Source of the DNA: CAYMFD01 sp964389475
Lineage (GTDB): Bacteria; Bacteroidota; Bacteroidia; Chitinophagales; Saprospiraceae
NCBI GenBank assembly: GCA_964389475.1
Contig: CAYMFD010000082.1
Location: forward strand, 1 to 17,880
DNA length: 17,880 bases
Direction: 5' to 3'
Translations under genes and position numbers: made by a program
The notes under the pieces: model-generated
Database searches by the model: none
Told to the model about the DNA's origin: nothing
Seen by the model: the letters and a program-made list of their open reading frames with translations, nothing else
Shown: positions 1 through 8,026 of the stretch, piece by piece
How the letters are laid out: every line of letters starts with the position of its first letter
How positions within the stretch are numbered: the stretch's first letter is position 1

Positions 1-233
1 AGGCTCGACTTATCGCAGCTACCTTATCAGGGTATAACCACTATCTCAATGTTAGGATAAGAAGGAAAATGGAGGAGTATGGGAATTATCTGTAAAGTTG
101 TACTAGAGTGGTCGTGTGCCACTGTTACAGGCGGACTACTGTATACCTCTCCTTCGGATAACGTCCGTGATGCTTATACTTTCATTTAAGCACATGCTTA
201 CTAGGAGTATAAGCGATGTAAGTATGTGAGTAG
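1..233. other. Intergenic stretch, no gene recognised
   Basis: I see no convincing coding sequence or RNA gene here on either strand. A short imperfect dyad (GTGG ... CCAC at 108-122) lies downstream of the leftward gene that ends at 234, but it has no T-run and I do not call it a terminator. Confidence 0.4.
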
Positions 234-908
234 TCAACAATCACAAAAACTAAGGACCAGGATATGTCTCTGTAAAAGTGTTTGGTAAAAGTTTTCTGGT
301 AATACTGTGCCAGTGTTATAGTAGTCCTGTAGTCGTGAGTGATAGTCCAAAATGTCATCTCGCAAAATTGTCTTATCAATTGATGCCACGTTACTGGATA
401 TTGTGTAGAAGTAGTCACTGCACATACCATTAGTGATCTTGAAGAGTTGACTAAGCGGGTAGTCTTGAATCCAGTTAAAATCACTCTCGGCAAGGTCTTG
501 CATAAACGGGTTGTAGTTATCTGTATCGATTATCCTGGAAATGATAATGTTTGAAAAACTATCTAGTCTGAGCTTGATTCCCTCAGATGACAGGTATACC
601 ATTTGTCGTTTTCTGCTTTGCTGATCCCACCCAAAACCCACTTTCTGATAAGCAAGCAGATTTACCTTGTCATAAACCTTAGCTGCATGTGTAATAAAGT
701 GCTGCCGCCAGAAGCTATCCTGCTCGATTACATAGTCTCCGGAGTGATAGTCAAATACGCAGGACTCGGAGAAAGTGTAGCTATGAGCGGGTATGAAAGT
801 ATAGTAGGTCTTGCCTTCCAGTCGGAATTGAAGAAGATTCGAGCGGTCGTTATCGCCCAAGGACTGAAAGCTCAAGAATAACAAAACAGCGGAAATTATA
901 TTTTTCAT
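234..908 (-). CDS. Hypothetical secreted protein
   Basis: A 224-residue protein of unknown function on the minus strand, divergent from the defence operon. The first ~18 residues (MKNIISAVLLFLSFQSLG) have a basic N-terminus and a hydrophobic core, which looks like a Sec signal peptide, so an envelope or secreted location is inferred. The mature part is rich in aromatic residues (Tyr, Phe, Trp) and Asp, has three Cys residues apart from two near the C-terminal end (FCDC), and shows no membrane segment or enzymatic motif I recognise. No Shine-Dalgarno sequence precedes the ATG, as is normal in Bacteroidota. The gene is called from length, signal peptide and plausible composition alone; it could be a lineage-specific lipoprotein-like or secreted protein. 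It has no evident link to the defence genes. Confidence 0.6.
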   Translation of the reverse strand: MKNIISAVLLFLSFQSLGDNDRSNLLQFRLEGKTYYTFIPAHSYTFSESCVFDYHSGDYVIEQDSFWRQHFITHAAKVYDKVNLLAYQKVGFGWDQQSRKRQMVYLSSEGIKLRLDSFSNIIISRIIDTDNYNPFMQDLAESDFNWIQDYPLSQLFKITNGMCSDYFYTISSNVASIDKTILRDDILDYHSRLQDYYNTGTVLPENFYQTLLQRHILVLSFCDC

Positions 909-1353
909 AAGTCAAACTTATGCCTAGAGTATTGTGCCTGCCACTAGTCAATGAATATGCGACCGTATGTAATGTATAACCGTTGAGGCAATATCCAGCG
1001 TCATAGTCGATCACTAAGCACCTGCTTGATCTCATAGCTTACAGACTAGTATCCTTTTTTACAGCAGAAAGAAGATGAGGGCGGTGCTCAGCAGACAGCT
1101 GCCATCAGGCCATTACCAATCTCCTCTTCCTGTATTGGCAGGTAGGTGCGAAGCGGTCGATGCTATGCCGCCTACATCTGCAATATCATCACTGCTAGTG
1201 AGAGAGCTAGCCGATACAATCGGAACTGCCGAAAGTAAAAATGGCACAAGGAAAGGCAGATATACTAGTGCATTAAGTGAGGTCTTGTAGATAATGTGGT
1301 TGCTGATTTATACATTTACCTAATACCAAACTTGATGAGACAATTGTCAGACC
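909..1353. other. Intergenic region upstream of the defence operon
   Basis: This 445-bp stretch separates the divergent secreted protein from the helicase gene and presumably holds promoters for both. A 71-codon open frame at 1075-1290 has no recognisable similarity and low-complexity Ser/Ala/Arg content, and I treat it as chance. I could not find a clean Bacteroidota -7 element (TAnnTTTG). A perfect 10-bp palindrome lies directly before the helicase start and is listed separately. Confidence 0.45.
1339..1348. promoter_or_regulatory. 10-bp palindrome GACAATTGTC before the helicase start
   Basis: A perfect inverted repeat ends 5 nt before the helicase ATG at 1354. Its position at the head of the operon would suit an operator or an mRNA hairpin at the start codon. 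A 10-bp palindrome is also expected by chance at this scale, so the functional reading is weak. Confidence 0.2.
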
Positions 1354-4300
1354 ATGATCGACAATAAGACAACAACCTTCCTGCAGGCCATACAGCAGCA
1401 TCTTACATCTACTAGCGAAGTATATATCCAGGGCTCTACTGTAACTATGTATGCTATCAAAACAATACTACAGCTACATCAAGCACCTCGCCATATATCC
1501 ATATTGATCAGTGATGATAATGCCAACAACATCATAGATGCTGACGAGGATGCGGTAAGCAGAAATCAACTGAATGCCCATTTTGTCCATCAGCAAGTGT
1601 CTCACACAATTAGCGAAACCGTAGCCATAAGGCAGGGCTTCTGTGGGCTCAATACAGTACTGATCAAGACCGACGATAGGGTCCACTCCTTCTTATTTAC
1701 CAGCCCAGTAGTGAGTCCTCAGCTACTGGGTGTGCAGCCGAGTACGACACCGGTGATCATTACACCCATAGATGGAGCGGCAGCAGAGCAACATTTGGCT
1801 TTGTTCTTAGATTATTGGAATGATAGCCCAGACATAGGCCCCACACTACTGCACAAGATAAATACCGTCACTGCCAAGGCCACTCCTGTAGACCAATACC
1901 ACTATACACTGCAGCATGTATTTCATGATTTTCAGCGAGTGAAACGGCAAGAGAGTATAGAGCGATCTGGATATTTCAAAAGTAAGATATGGCAACTGCT
2001 CTACAACTTCCAGAAAGATGCAGTACTCGGTGCCATAGACAAGATAGAAAAATACGGCGGCTGCATCATCGCTGATAGTGTGGGCCTAGGCAAGACATTT
2101 GAGGCCCTAGGAGTCATGAAGTACTACCAGCAGCGTAATGATCGTGTGCTAGTGCTGTGCCCCAAACGACTCTACGAAAACTGGGCCGTATACCGCAGCT
2201 CCGATCGTAGAAATATACTGATCGATGACAGATTTAACTACGACCTGCTCTTCCATACAGACCTCACCCGCTACGATGGCATGAGTAATGGCGTAGACCT
2301 AGAAAACTTCTACTGGGAAAACTTTGACCTCATCGTCATTGACGAAAGTCACAACTTTCGAAATAATAATCCTAGCAATCAGCGTAAGACTAGATACCAG
2401 CGGCTGATGGAAGACATCCTCAAAAAAGGGGTAAAAACCAAAGTCCTCCTCCTCAGTGCTACGCCAGTCAATAACAAACTCAAAGACCTCAAAAATCAAA
2501 TCTACTTCATCACCGAAGATGATGACAGAGCCCTCACCCATGTAGGCATCAACTCAATCAATGAGGTGCTGCGTAAGACCCAATCAGAATTTAACAAGTG
2601 GCTCGATGGCAACAATGATCGACAAAATCTACTGAGTAGACTCGATGGCCGCTACTTCAAGATGCTAGACTTACTCACGATAGCGAGGTCGAGAAAGCAC
2701 ATCGAAAAATACTATGACACCAAAGATATTGGTACATTTCCGGAGCGGCTCAAACCCAGCAACCAAGAGTCTCCGATAGATAAGGAAGGCAGGTTTCCAC
2801 ATATCAGTGTGATCAATAATCAATTGCTCAAGCTCAATATGGCGGTCTACAATCCGACCAAATATATCAGAGCCGATAAGAAAGAAGAATACGAGCAGAA
2901 GTACGACTACACGGTCAAGAATGGATCTATATTTCGACAAGAGTCGAGAGAAGAATCACTCGTCAGCCTCATGAGGGTCAACTTCCTCAAGCGACTGGAG
3001 AGCTCCATAGCCTCATTCACCATTACGATGGGAAGGTTTCTCGATGCCATTAATGAGAATATCAATAGAGTCAACCACTTTCAGCGAAATGCCGATACCA
3101 TGGTCGCCGATATATCCATACTCGATATAGAAGATGACGACTACGACCCAGAGCTCCTCATAGGCAATAAGGTACAGATACTGATACAGGACCTAGACCT
3201 ACTGCGGTACAAAGACGAACTAATTAGGGATAGAAACGACATCGAATTTATACTCGATGCAGCCAAGCAGATATCACCAGAGCGAGATGCCAAACTCATC
3301 AAACTAAAAGAAGTCATCCAGGAAAAGGTAACCAACCCGATCAATGTTGGCAATAGAAAGATATTGCTTTTCACGGCATTTGCCGATACGGCTACCTACC
3401 TCTATGATCAGCTGGCCGAGTGGCTACATACTGAGTACCAGATATACAGCGGAGTAGTGTCTGGTGGCCAATCACAAAACAAGACCAACCTCGCTAACAG
3501 CAACAACAAGTTTAACGATATCATCTCCAACTTCTCGCCGCGGTCCAAGAAGAGAGACCAGTTCTCTAATGAAGTAGGGGCTGAGGTAGACCTGCTCATA
3601 GGTACAGACTGCATCTCCGAGGGGCAAAACCTCCAAGACTGCGACTTCCTTATCAATTATGACATACACTGGAATCCCGTGCGGATCGTACAGCGATTCG
3701 GTAGGATAGACCGTATAGGATCGACCAATACGCAGATACAGCTCGTCAACTTCTGGCCCAATATGGCACTCAATGCCTACATCAATCTCATAGACCGTGT
3801 CAAAGGCAGGATGGAGATACTCGATATCAGTGCTACGGGAGACGAAAATATCATAGAGACTGACGTGATGCATGGCGAGCTCGACTACCGTACCAAGCAG
3901 CTCATACAGCTCAAAGAACGGGTCATAGACCTCGAAGATCTGCAAGGAGGTATCAGTATCACAGACCTGACATTCAATGACTTCAAGGTGGATCTGGATC
4001 ACCTCACGCCTGCCGAGCTAGAGCAGCTGGATGACCTGGTACGTGGCCACCATGCCGTGGTACGCAGCCATATGAGCGAGCTGCGGCCGGGTGTCATATA
4101 CTGCATACAAGACAGCCGACAGCTGGCCGAGTATGCCGAGGTCAATCCCCTCTATCCATACTACCTCGTATACGTCACCATGACGGGCGAGGTGCTCTAC
4201 CATGCCAGAGAGCCCAAGCGGATACTCGATGCCCTCCGCACCCTATGCCTACAGCGGGTAGATGATGATAAAGCACTCATGCAAGACTACGCCACAGCAG

Positions 4301-4482
4301 TACGCCAAGGTCGTCAGCTACAGCAGTATCAGTCGCTATGGCAGGTAGCCCTAGATAGCATACGTGGCACCACCGAGCGGTCGGCTCTCGACTCTCTGGC
4401 ACAGCCGCACGGTACTACCAAGGCCGTAGCCGCCCATACCCAAGACGACTACCACCTGATCAATTATATAGTGGTACGATGA
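1354..4482 (+). CDS. SNF2-like DEAD/DEAH helicase of a type III R-M-like cassette
   Basis: A 1042-residue superfamily 2 ATPase. Residues ~1-170 form an N-terminal domain resembling the degenerate PLD-like region of this helicase family; I find no intact HxK...D catalytic motif (H111 is followed by S-F). The helicase core follows: a Q-motif-like segment YNFQKDAVLG (217-226), Walker A DSVGLGKT (241-248), Walker B DESH (330-333), motif III SAT (368-370), a long charged insertion (~400-660), motif IV ILLFTAF (670-676), motif V GTDCISEG (750-757) and motif VI QRFGRIDRIG (780-789). The Arg-finger-containing motif VI is of SNF2/RapA type. The C-terminal ~180 residues are family-specific. Proteins of this kind are usually encoded beside DUF4391 and type III Mod/Res genes, as here. 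The likely role is ATP-driven DNA translocation or remodelling in the restriction system. The stop overlaps the next start (ATGA), so translation is coupled. GC rises toward the 3' end (23/60 at 2881-2940 against 36/60 at 4081-4140). Confidence 0.88.
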   Translation: MIDNKTTTFLQAIQQHLTSTSEVYIQGSTVTMYAIKTILQLHQAPRHISILISDDNANNIIDADEDAVSRNQLNAHFVHQQVSHTISETVAIRQGFCGLNTVLIKTDDRVHSFLFTSPVVSPQLLGVQPSTTPVIITPIDGAAAEQHLALFLDYWNDSPDIGPTLLHKINTVTAKATPVDQYHYTLQHVFHDFQRVKRQESIERSGYFKSKIWQLLYNFQKDAVLGAIDKIEKYGGCIIADSVGLGKTFEALGVMKYYQQRNDRVLVLCPKRLYENWAVYRSSDRRNILIDDRFNYDLLFHTDLTRYDGMSNGVDLENFYWENFDLIVIDESHNFRNNNPSNQRKTRYQRLMEDILKKGVKTKVLLLSATPVNNKLKDLKNQIYFITEDDDRALTHVGINSINEVLRKTQSEFNKWLDGNNDRQNLLSRLDGRYFKMLDLLTIARSRKHIEKYYDTKDIGTFPERLKPSNQESPIDKEGRFPHISVINNQLLKLNMAVYNPTKYIRADKKEEYEQKYDYTVKNGSIFRQESREESLVSLMRVNFLKRLESSIASFTITMGRFLDAINENINRVNHFQRNADTMVADISILDIEDDDYDPELLIGNKVQILIQDLDLLRYKDELIRDRNDIEFILDAAKQISPERDAKLIKLKEVIQEKVTNPINVGNRKILLFTAFADTATYLYDQLAEWLHTEYQIYSGVVSGGQSQNKTNLANSNNKFNDIISNFSPRSKKRDQFSNEVGAEVDLLIGTDCISEGQNLQDCDFLINYDIHWNPVRIVQRFGRIDRIGSTNTQIQLVNFWPNMALNAYINLIDRVKGRMEILDISATGDENIIETDVMHGELDYRTKQLIQLKERVIDLEDLQGGISITDLTFNDFKVDLDHLTPAELEQLDDLVRGHHAVVRSHMSELRPGVIYCIQDSRQLAEYAEVNPLYPYYLVYVTMTGEVLYHAREPKRILDALRTLCLQRVDDDKALMQDYATAVRQGRQLQQYQSLWQVALDSIRGTTERSALDSLAQPHGTTKAVAAHTQDDYHLINYIVVR

Positions 4483-5054
4483 TCGACTACTTCGCCCACA
4501 TACTCGCCCTGCCGCCGCTCTGTGTAGAGCATAGCCCTATGCCCAAGAACTTCTACGAGCGAAACTTCAAGCTAGCGGCAGCGGATACCAAGGTGCTCAA
4601 GGTGCCGTACCTACCACTACGGATGACGTGGCTGGCATCTATCAAGCCTGCCAATACCAGCATACCGGAGTATGTGACCGAGCAGGTAGCCTACAGTGAG
4701 GTGCAAGTATTCGTCATACAGATCAGAGCAGATCACTATGCCACCTATGCCTCCAAGATGCTACACCTAGTACATAAGTACATACCGTACCACAGCATCG
4801 TGATAGTACATGATGAGCAGCGGTACCAGATCAGCACCAGCTCACAGTCCATCCATCAGGCNNNNNNNNNNNNNNNNNNNNNNNNNNNNNNNNNNNNNNN
4901 NNNNNNNNNNNNNNNNNNNNNNNNNNNNNNNNNNNNNNNNNNNNNNNNNNNNNNNNNNNNNAAAGAAAAAATCCGAAAAGCCAAGACGGTACAAGACAAA
5001 GTAGCACTGCAGATGGAGCTGAGGGAGATCAGGCTTTCAATCCAGTATCGATGA
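4479..5054 (+). CDS. DUF4391 domain protein (interrupted by an assembly gap)
   Basis: Starts inside the helicase stop codon (ATGA, 4479-4482). The N-terminal ~127 residues read without interruption and match the DUF4391 pattern: a PKNFYERNFKL segment near residues 22-32, then a strand-rich part (VQVFVIQI, YHSIVIV). The sequence is then unreadable for 100 N. The visible C-terminus (KEKIRKAKTV...LREIRLSIQYR) is the charged, coiled-coil tail typical of the family. The reading frame happens to agree across the N run, but the true gap length is unknown, so the total of 191 residues is not reliable; family members I recall are somewhat longer, so sequence is probably missing. The biochemical role of DUF4391 is not established. 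Its constant pairing with the upstream helicase suggests a structural or adaptor subunit. Its stop overlaps the glycosylase start (5051-5054). Confidence 0.8.
   Translation: MIDYFAHILALPPLCVEHSPMPKNFYERNFKLAAADTKVLKVPYLPLRMTWLASIKPANTSIPEYVTEQVAYSEVQVFVIQIRADHYATYASKMLHLVHKYIPYHSIVIVHDEQRYQISTSSQSIHQXXXXXXXXXXXXXXXXXXXXXXXXXXXXXXXXXXKEKIRKAKTVQDKVALQMELREIRLSIQYR
4862..4961. other. Scaffold gap (100 N)
   Basis: Exactly 100 consecutive N inside the DUF4391 gene. A round number of this kind normally marks a scaffold join of unknown true length, so both the missing sequence and the physical linkage across it rest on the assembler. Coding on both sides fits a single DUF4391 gene, which supports the join. 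Confidence 0.95.
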
Positions 5055-5866
5055 AAAATCTAGCGTTCGATTATCAGACTATATTCAGCCAATGTGAGAC
5101 CTCACTGCGAAGTGTGACGGATATGACCGAGCAAGAGTTTGACCAGCACTACAGCCAGTTCGTCATTACGGATCAGGCCCACCTTGACGATGATCGTGTA
5201 TTTGATATATTTAGGACGGTACTGTTTGCCTCAGGATTTAAAGCAGCCACGGTAGATCGATACCGCAGTAAGATTGCTGAGGTATTGCCTACTATCTCAA
5301 CAGTGGCTGGCTACAGTGATGCTGATCTCCATACGATCTACATAGAGGCCGACATCATCAATCACAAGAAAAAGATATTTGCTCTCCGAGACAATGCTAT
5401 CATACTGCAAGATATTATCGCTAAGTATGGATCGTTTGTTAATTATCTCAAAAGTTTTGGCGATTGTAGCAATCTAGAAAACCTCCTATTGCTCAAGGAG
5501 ACGCTGCAGTATACATTCAAGTACATAGGACCGATCACGGTGTATCACTTATTGACAGATTTTGGGTACAATGTGCTCAAACCAGACAGGGTAGTGGTCA
5601 GAATATTTGAGAGACTGGGGCTGCTAGAGAGTAGAAAACAACTACTCAAGGCTTCGCTGGTTGGTAGAGCTTTTGCTAAGGCGACTGGAAAATCAATTAG
5701 ATATATAGATATTATCTTTGTGAAATATGGACAAAGCGGAAAAAATGCACAATATGGCCTGACAAATGGTATCTGTCTAGAGTCACAGCCCAAGTGCGAT
5801 CTGTGTGGTATGTATGATGCCTGTACCTACGATAAGAAAACCGTGCAAAGAATAGTAACAGGCTAG
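5051..5866 (+). CDS. HhH-GPD DNA glycosylase with [4Fe-4S] loop (Tag/EndoIII-like)
   Basis: A 271-residue base-excision glycosylase. Residues ~48-130 (DDRVFDIFRTVLFASGF, then NHKKKIFALRDNA) resemble the helical core of 3-methyladenine glycosylase I. Residues ~157-173 (KYIGPITVYHLLTDFGY) form the helix-hairpin-helix. The FGYNVLKPD segment aligns with FGWPTIAVD of endonuclease III and places a candidate catalytic Asp at D179. The position of the EndoIII lyase Lys (GRKTA) is occupied by GPITV, so a monofunctional glycosylase without beta-lyase activity is expected. The C-terminus has C242-X6-C249-X2-C252-X5-C258, exactly the EndoIII/MutY [4Fe-4S] spacing. The start lies within the DUF4391 stop (ATGA), so it is translated with the helicase/DUF4391 pair. 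Such an enzyme would remove a modified or damaged base; the substrate is unknown. It could instead be a housekeeping repair enzyme captured in the operon, but the double overlap argues for a role in the system. Confidence 0.85.
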   Translation: MKNLAFDYQTIFSQCETSLRSVTDMTEQEFDQHYSQFVITDQAHLDDDRVFDIFRTVLFASGFKAATVDRYRSKIAEVLPTISTVAGYSDADLHTIYIEADIINHKKKIFALRDNAIILQDIIAKYGSFVNYLKSFGDCSNLENLLLLKETLQYTFKYIGPITVYHLLTDFGYNVLKPDRVVVRIFERLGLLESRKQLLKASLVGRAFAKATGKSIRYIDIIFVKYGQSGKNAQYGLTNGICLESQPKCDLCGMYDACTYDKKTVQRIVTG

Positions 5867-6053
5867 AAAGTCGCTACGTGCGAGACCGATGGGAGTCGAT
5901 AAAGTAGGGCAAAGAGAAGTAGAATATATAAACAGACAAGTAACTGTAGAGAAGGCATGATCAAAACAGACGTCATATAGATGACGTGTATAAGAAGTGC
6001 AATGATAAATGGAGTTAGAACTTTCACTAGTCAAAACCAGACACACCACCACC
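5867..6053. promoter_or_regulatory. Leader region of mod
   Basis: This is the first sizeable gap in the operon (142 bp to the first possible mod start at 6009, 187 bp to the preferred start at 6054). It is the natural place for a separate promoter controlling modification. It contains a strong 18-nt dyad, annotated separately. I could not identify clear -33/-7 elements. Confidence 0.4.
5970..5987. promoter_or_regulatory. Inverted repeat ACGTCATATAGATGACGT upstream of mod
   Basis: Perfect 7-bp arms (ACGTCAT / ATGACGT) around a 4-nt centre lie 21 nt before the first in-frame mod ATG. It could be an operator for a dimeric repressor or an mRNA hairpin; no T-run follows, so it is not an intrinsic terminator. 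No dedicated controller protein (C protein or HTH gene) is visible in the window, so the regulator, if any, is elsewhere or is one of the system's own proteins. Confidence 0.35.
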
Positions 6054-8024
6054 ATGGATAAAATAGAAAATGGCGAAAGCCTCGACATCGTACAGCAGAA
6101 TATAGACCAGCTCACAGCCCTATTTCCCTCTATAGTCACAGAGGGTAAGATAGACTTCGAGGCACTGCGGCAGCTCATGGGCGATGCCGTAGAGACCGAC
6201 CCTGAGTACTACCGATTTACCTGGCCGGGTAAGGCACAGGCACGAGCCGAAGCCCTCAAGCCCAGCACTGGCACCCTGCGACCAGCACCCGAGGAGAGCC
6301 TAGACTGGGACACTACGCAGCACCTATACATAGAGGGCGACAACCTAGAGGTGCTCAAGCTCCTACAGAAGAGCTACGCCAGCAAGGTGAAGATGATATA
6401 CATAGACCCACCGTACAATACAGGCAAAGACTTCGTGTACAAGGACAACTACCGAGACAACCTAGCCAACTACAAGGAGAAGTACAACCGCACAGACGAG
6501 GACGGCAACCTCCTCAGCTCCGCCGCAGAGACCAATGCCGAGGGCGGCAGCCGCTACCACTCCAACTGGCTCAATATGATGTACCCCCGACTGCAGTTGG
6601 CTCGCAACCTGCTCCGAGACGATGGGGTGATATTCATCTCCATAGATGACAATGAAGTGGACAACCTCAAGAAGATCTGTAATGAGATTTTCGGGGAGGA
6701 GAATTTTGTGGCGAATGTGATTTGGGAAAGAGCTTTTGCACCGATAAATCTAAAAAAGCACTTTTCAGAAAATCATGATTTTCTTGTAGCAGTTGCCAAA
6801 TCAAAAGACTCTCTTGTTTGTAATGGATTGCAAAGATCAGCAGAAGCCAATGATCGCTATAAAAATCCTGATAATGATCCAAGAGGTCTATGGCAATCAG
6901 ACAATTTTTCTGTTGGGCCAATTATACGTGATAAGGTGTATGAAGTCGTAGCTCCCGGAGGTAGAGTCGTTTCACCTCCAAGCGGAAGGTGTTGGCTTTT
7001 GACCAAAGATAGGTTTGAAGAATTTGTAAAAGATAATAGAATTTGGTTTGGAGTTGATGGCAATAACGTGCCAAGAATCAAAAGATTCCTATCAGAAGTT
7101 AAGAATACTGTGACACCATTTACAATATGGAAATATTCTGAGGTTGGTCATTCTCAGTCAGCTGCACAAGACCTTAAGAAGGTGTTCGATGGTGCTGATT
7201 TTTTCGATTACCCTAAACCGATTGGCTTGCTTAATCGAATTGTTGAGCTTTACTGTGAGAGCAGCTCTATCATCCTCGACTTCTTCTCCGGCTCCGCCTC
7301 CTCTGCACATGCCGTACTACAGCACAATGTGGACGAGGGTAAAAACATCAAATACATACAAGTGCAGCTCCCAGAGCCCACCGACGCTAAGTCAGAAGCC
7401 CACAAGGCAGGCTACCACACCATAGCAGAGATAGGCAAGGAGCGGATACGCCGAGTCGTCACCCAGCTCAGAGGCGAGATCGACCAAAAGGTAGCTGACA
7501 AGCAAGCCGAGATCACCAAGCTACAAGGCGAGCTACCCACAGAGGAGACCACAGCTGCCATAGCACAGCTGCAGGCTGACATCGCTGCCCTACAGGGCCA
7601 AGACTTAGGCATGAAAGTACTCAAGCTAGACAGCACCAACATAAAGCCATGGGACCCAGACCCTGCACAGCTAGAGACTAACCTCCTGAGCCAGGAGAAT
7701 ATCAAAGAGGGCCGCACCGAGGCAGATATCCTCTACGAGATACTCCTCAAGTATGGCCTAGACCTCACGCTACCCATACAGGAGCGGGCAGCAGGCGAGC
7801 AGCTGATACACAGTGTGGGTGGTGGTGCACTCTTCGTATGCCTCAGCACAGGCATCACCAGAGCTACCGCACAGGCCATCATAGACTGGGCTACCGAGCT
7901 CGATGTGCTAGACACCGAGCCCAAGGTAGTATTTCGCGATAGTGGCTTCACCAGCGATGTGGAGAAGACCAATGTACACCAGCTGCTGCAGAGTGCCGGA
8001 GTGAGTGATGTCAAGAGTCTGTAG
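6054..8024 (+). CDS. mod: Type III restriction-modification DNA methyltransferase (Mod), beta-class N6-adenine
   Basis: S-adenosylmethionine-dependent DNA adenine methyltransferase. The open frame begins at 6009 (671 residues), but I prefer the ATG at 6054 (656 residues) because MDKIENGESLD leads directly into the usual Mod N-terminus (QQNIDQLTALFPSIVTEGKI). Counting from 6009: catalytic motif IV is DPPYNTG (133-139), the TRD spans roughly 225-420, and the AdoMet-binding motif I follows as DFFSGS (424-429). The order IV-TRD-I defines the beta class typical of type III Mod. A coiled-coil-like Gln/Glu/Ala segment lies at ~485-530. Mod sets the recognition sequence for both modification and, with Res, cleavage. 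The middle third has strikingly lower GC (19/60 at 7021-7080) than the flanks (36/60 at 6541-6600, 35/60 at 7441-7500), as if the TRD had been exchanged. All catalytic motifs look intact. Confidence 0.92.
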   Translation: MDKIENGESLDIVQQNIDQLTALFPSIVTEGKIDFEALRQLMGDAVETDPEYYRFTWPGKAQARAEALKPSTGTLRPAPEESLDWDTTQHLYIEGDNLEVLKLLQKSYASKVKMIYIDPPYNTGKDFVYKDNYRDNLANYKEKYNRTDEDGNLLSSAAETNAEGGSRYHSNWLNMMYPRLQLARNLLRDDGVIFISIDDNEVDNLKKICNEIFGEENFVANVIWERAFAPINLKKHFSENHDFLVAVAKSKDSLVCNGLQRSAEANDRYKNPDNDPRGLWQSDNFSVGPIIRDKVYEVVAPGGRVVSPPSGRCWLLTKDRFEEFVKDNRIWFGVDGNNVPRIKRFLSEVKNTVTPFTIWKYSEVGHSQSAAQDLKKVFDGADFFDYPKPIGLLNRIVELYCESSSIILDFFSGSASSAHAVLQHNVDEGKNIKYIQVQLPEPTDAKSEAHKAGYHTIAEIGKERIRRVVTQLRGEIDQKVADKQAEITKLQGELPTEETTAAIAQLQADIAALQGQDLGMKVLKLDSTNIKPWDPDPAQLETNLLSQENIKEGRTEADILYEILLKYGLDLTLPIQERAAGEQLIHSVGGGALFVCLSTGITRATAQAIIDWATELDVLDTEPKVVFRDSGFTSDVEKTNVHQLLQSAGVSDVKSL

Positions 8025-8026
8025 GT

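Noticed and set aside
182..493. Minus-strand 103-codon open frame overlapping the 3' part of the secreted protein gene
   Set aside because: It overlaps the 234-908 gene in another frame and lacks protein-like character; shadow frame.
1075..1290. 71-codon open frame upstream of the helicase
   Set aside because: No recognisable motif, low-complexity Ser/Ala/Arg composition, poorly placed relative to the operon; chance ORF is the simplest reading.
3472..4002. 176-codon minus-strand open frame inside the helicase gene
   Set aside because: Antisense to conserved helicase motifs V and VI, so the open frame is a by-product of the real gene's codon use.
1354..4482. Helicase as DrmD of DISARM or a BREX component
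   Set aside because: No drmA/drmB (DUF1998) or BREX genes (brxC, pglX, pglZ) are present. The DUF4391 neighbour and type III Mod/Res fit the other cassette better.
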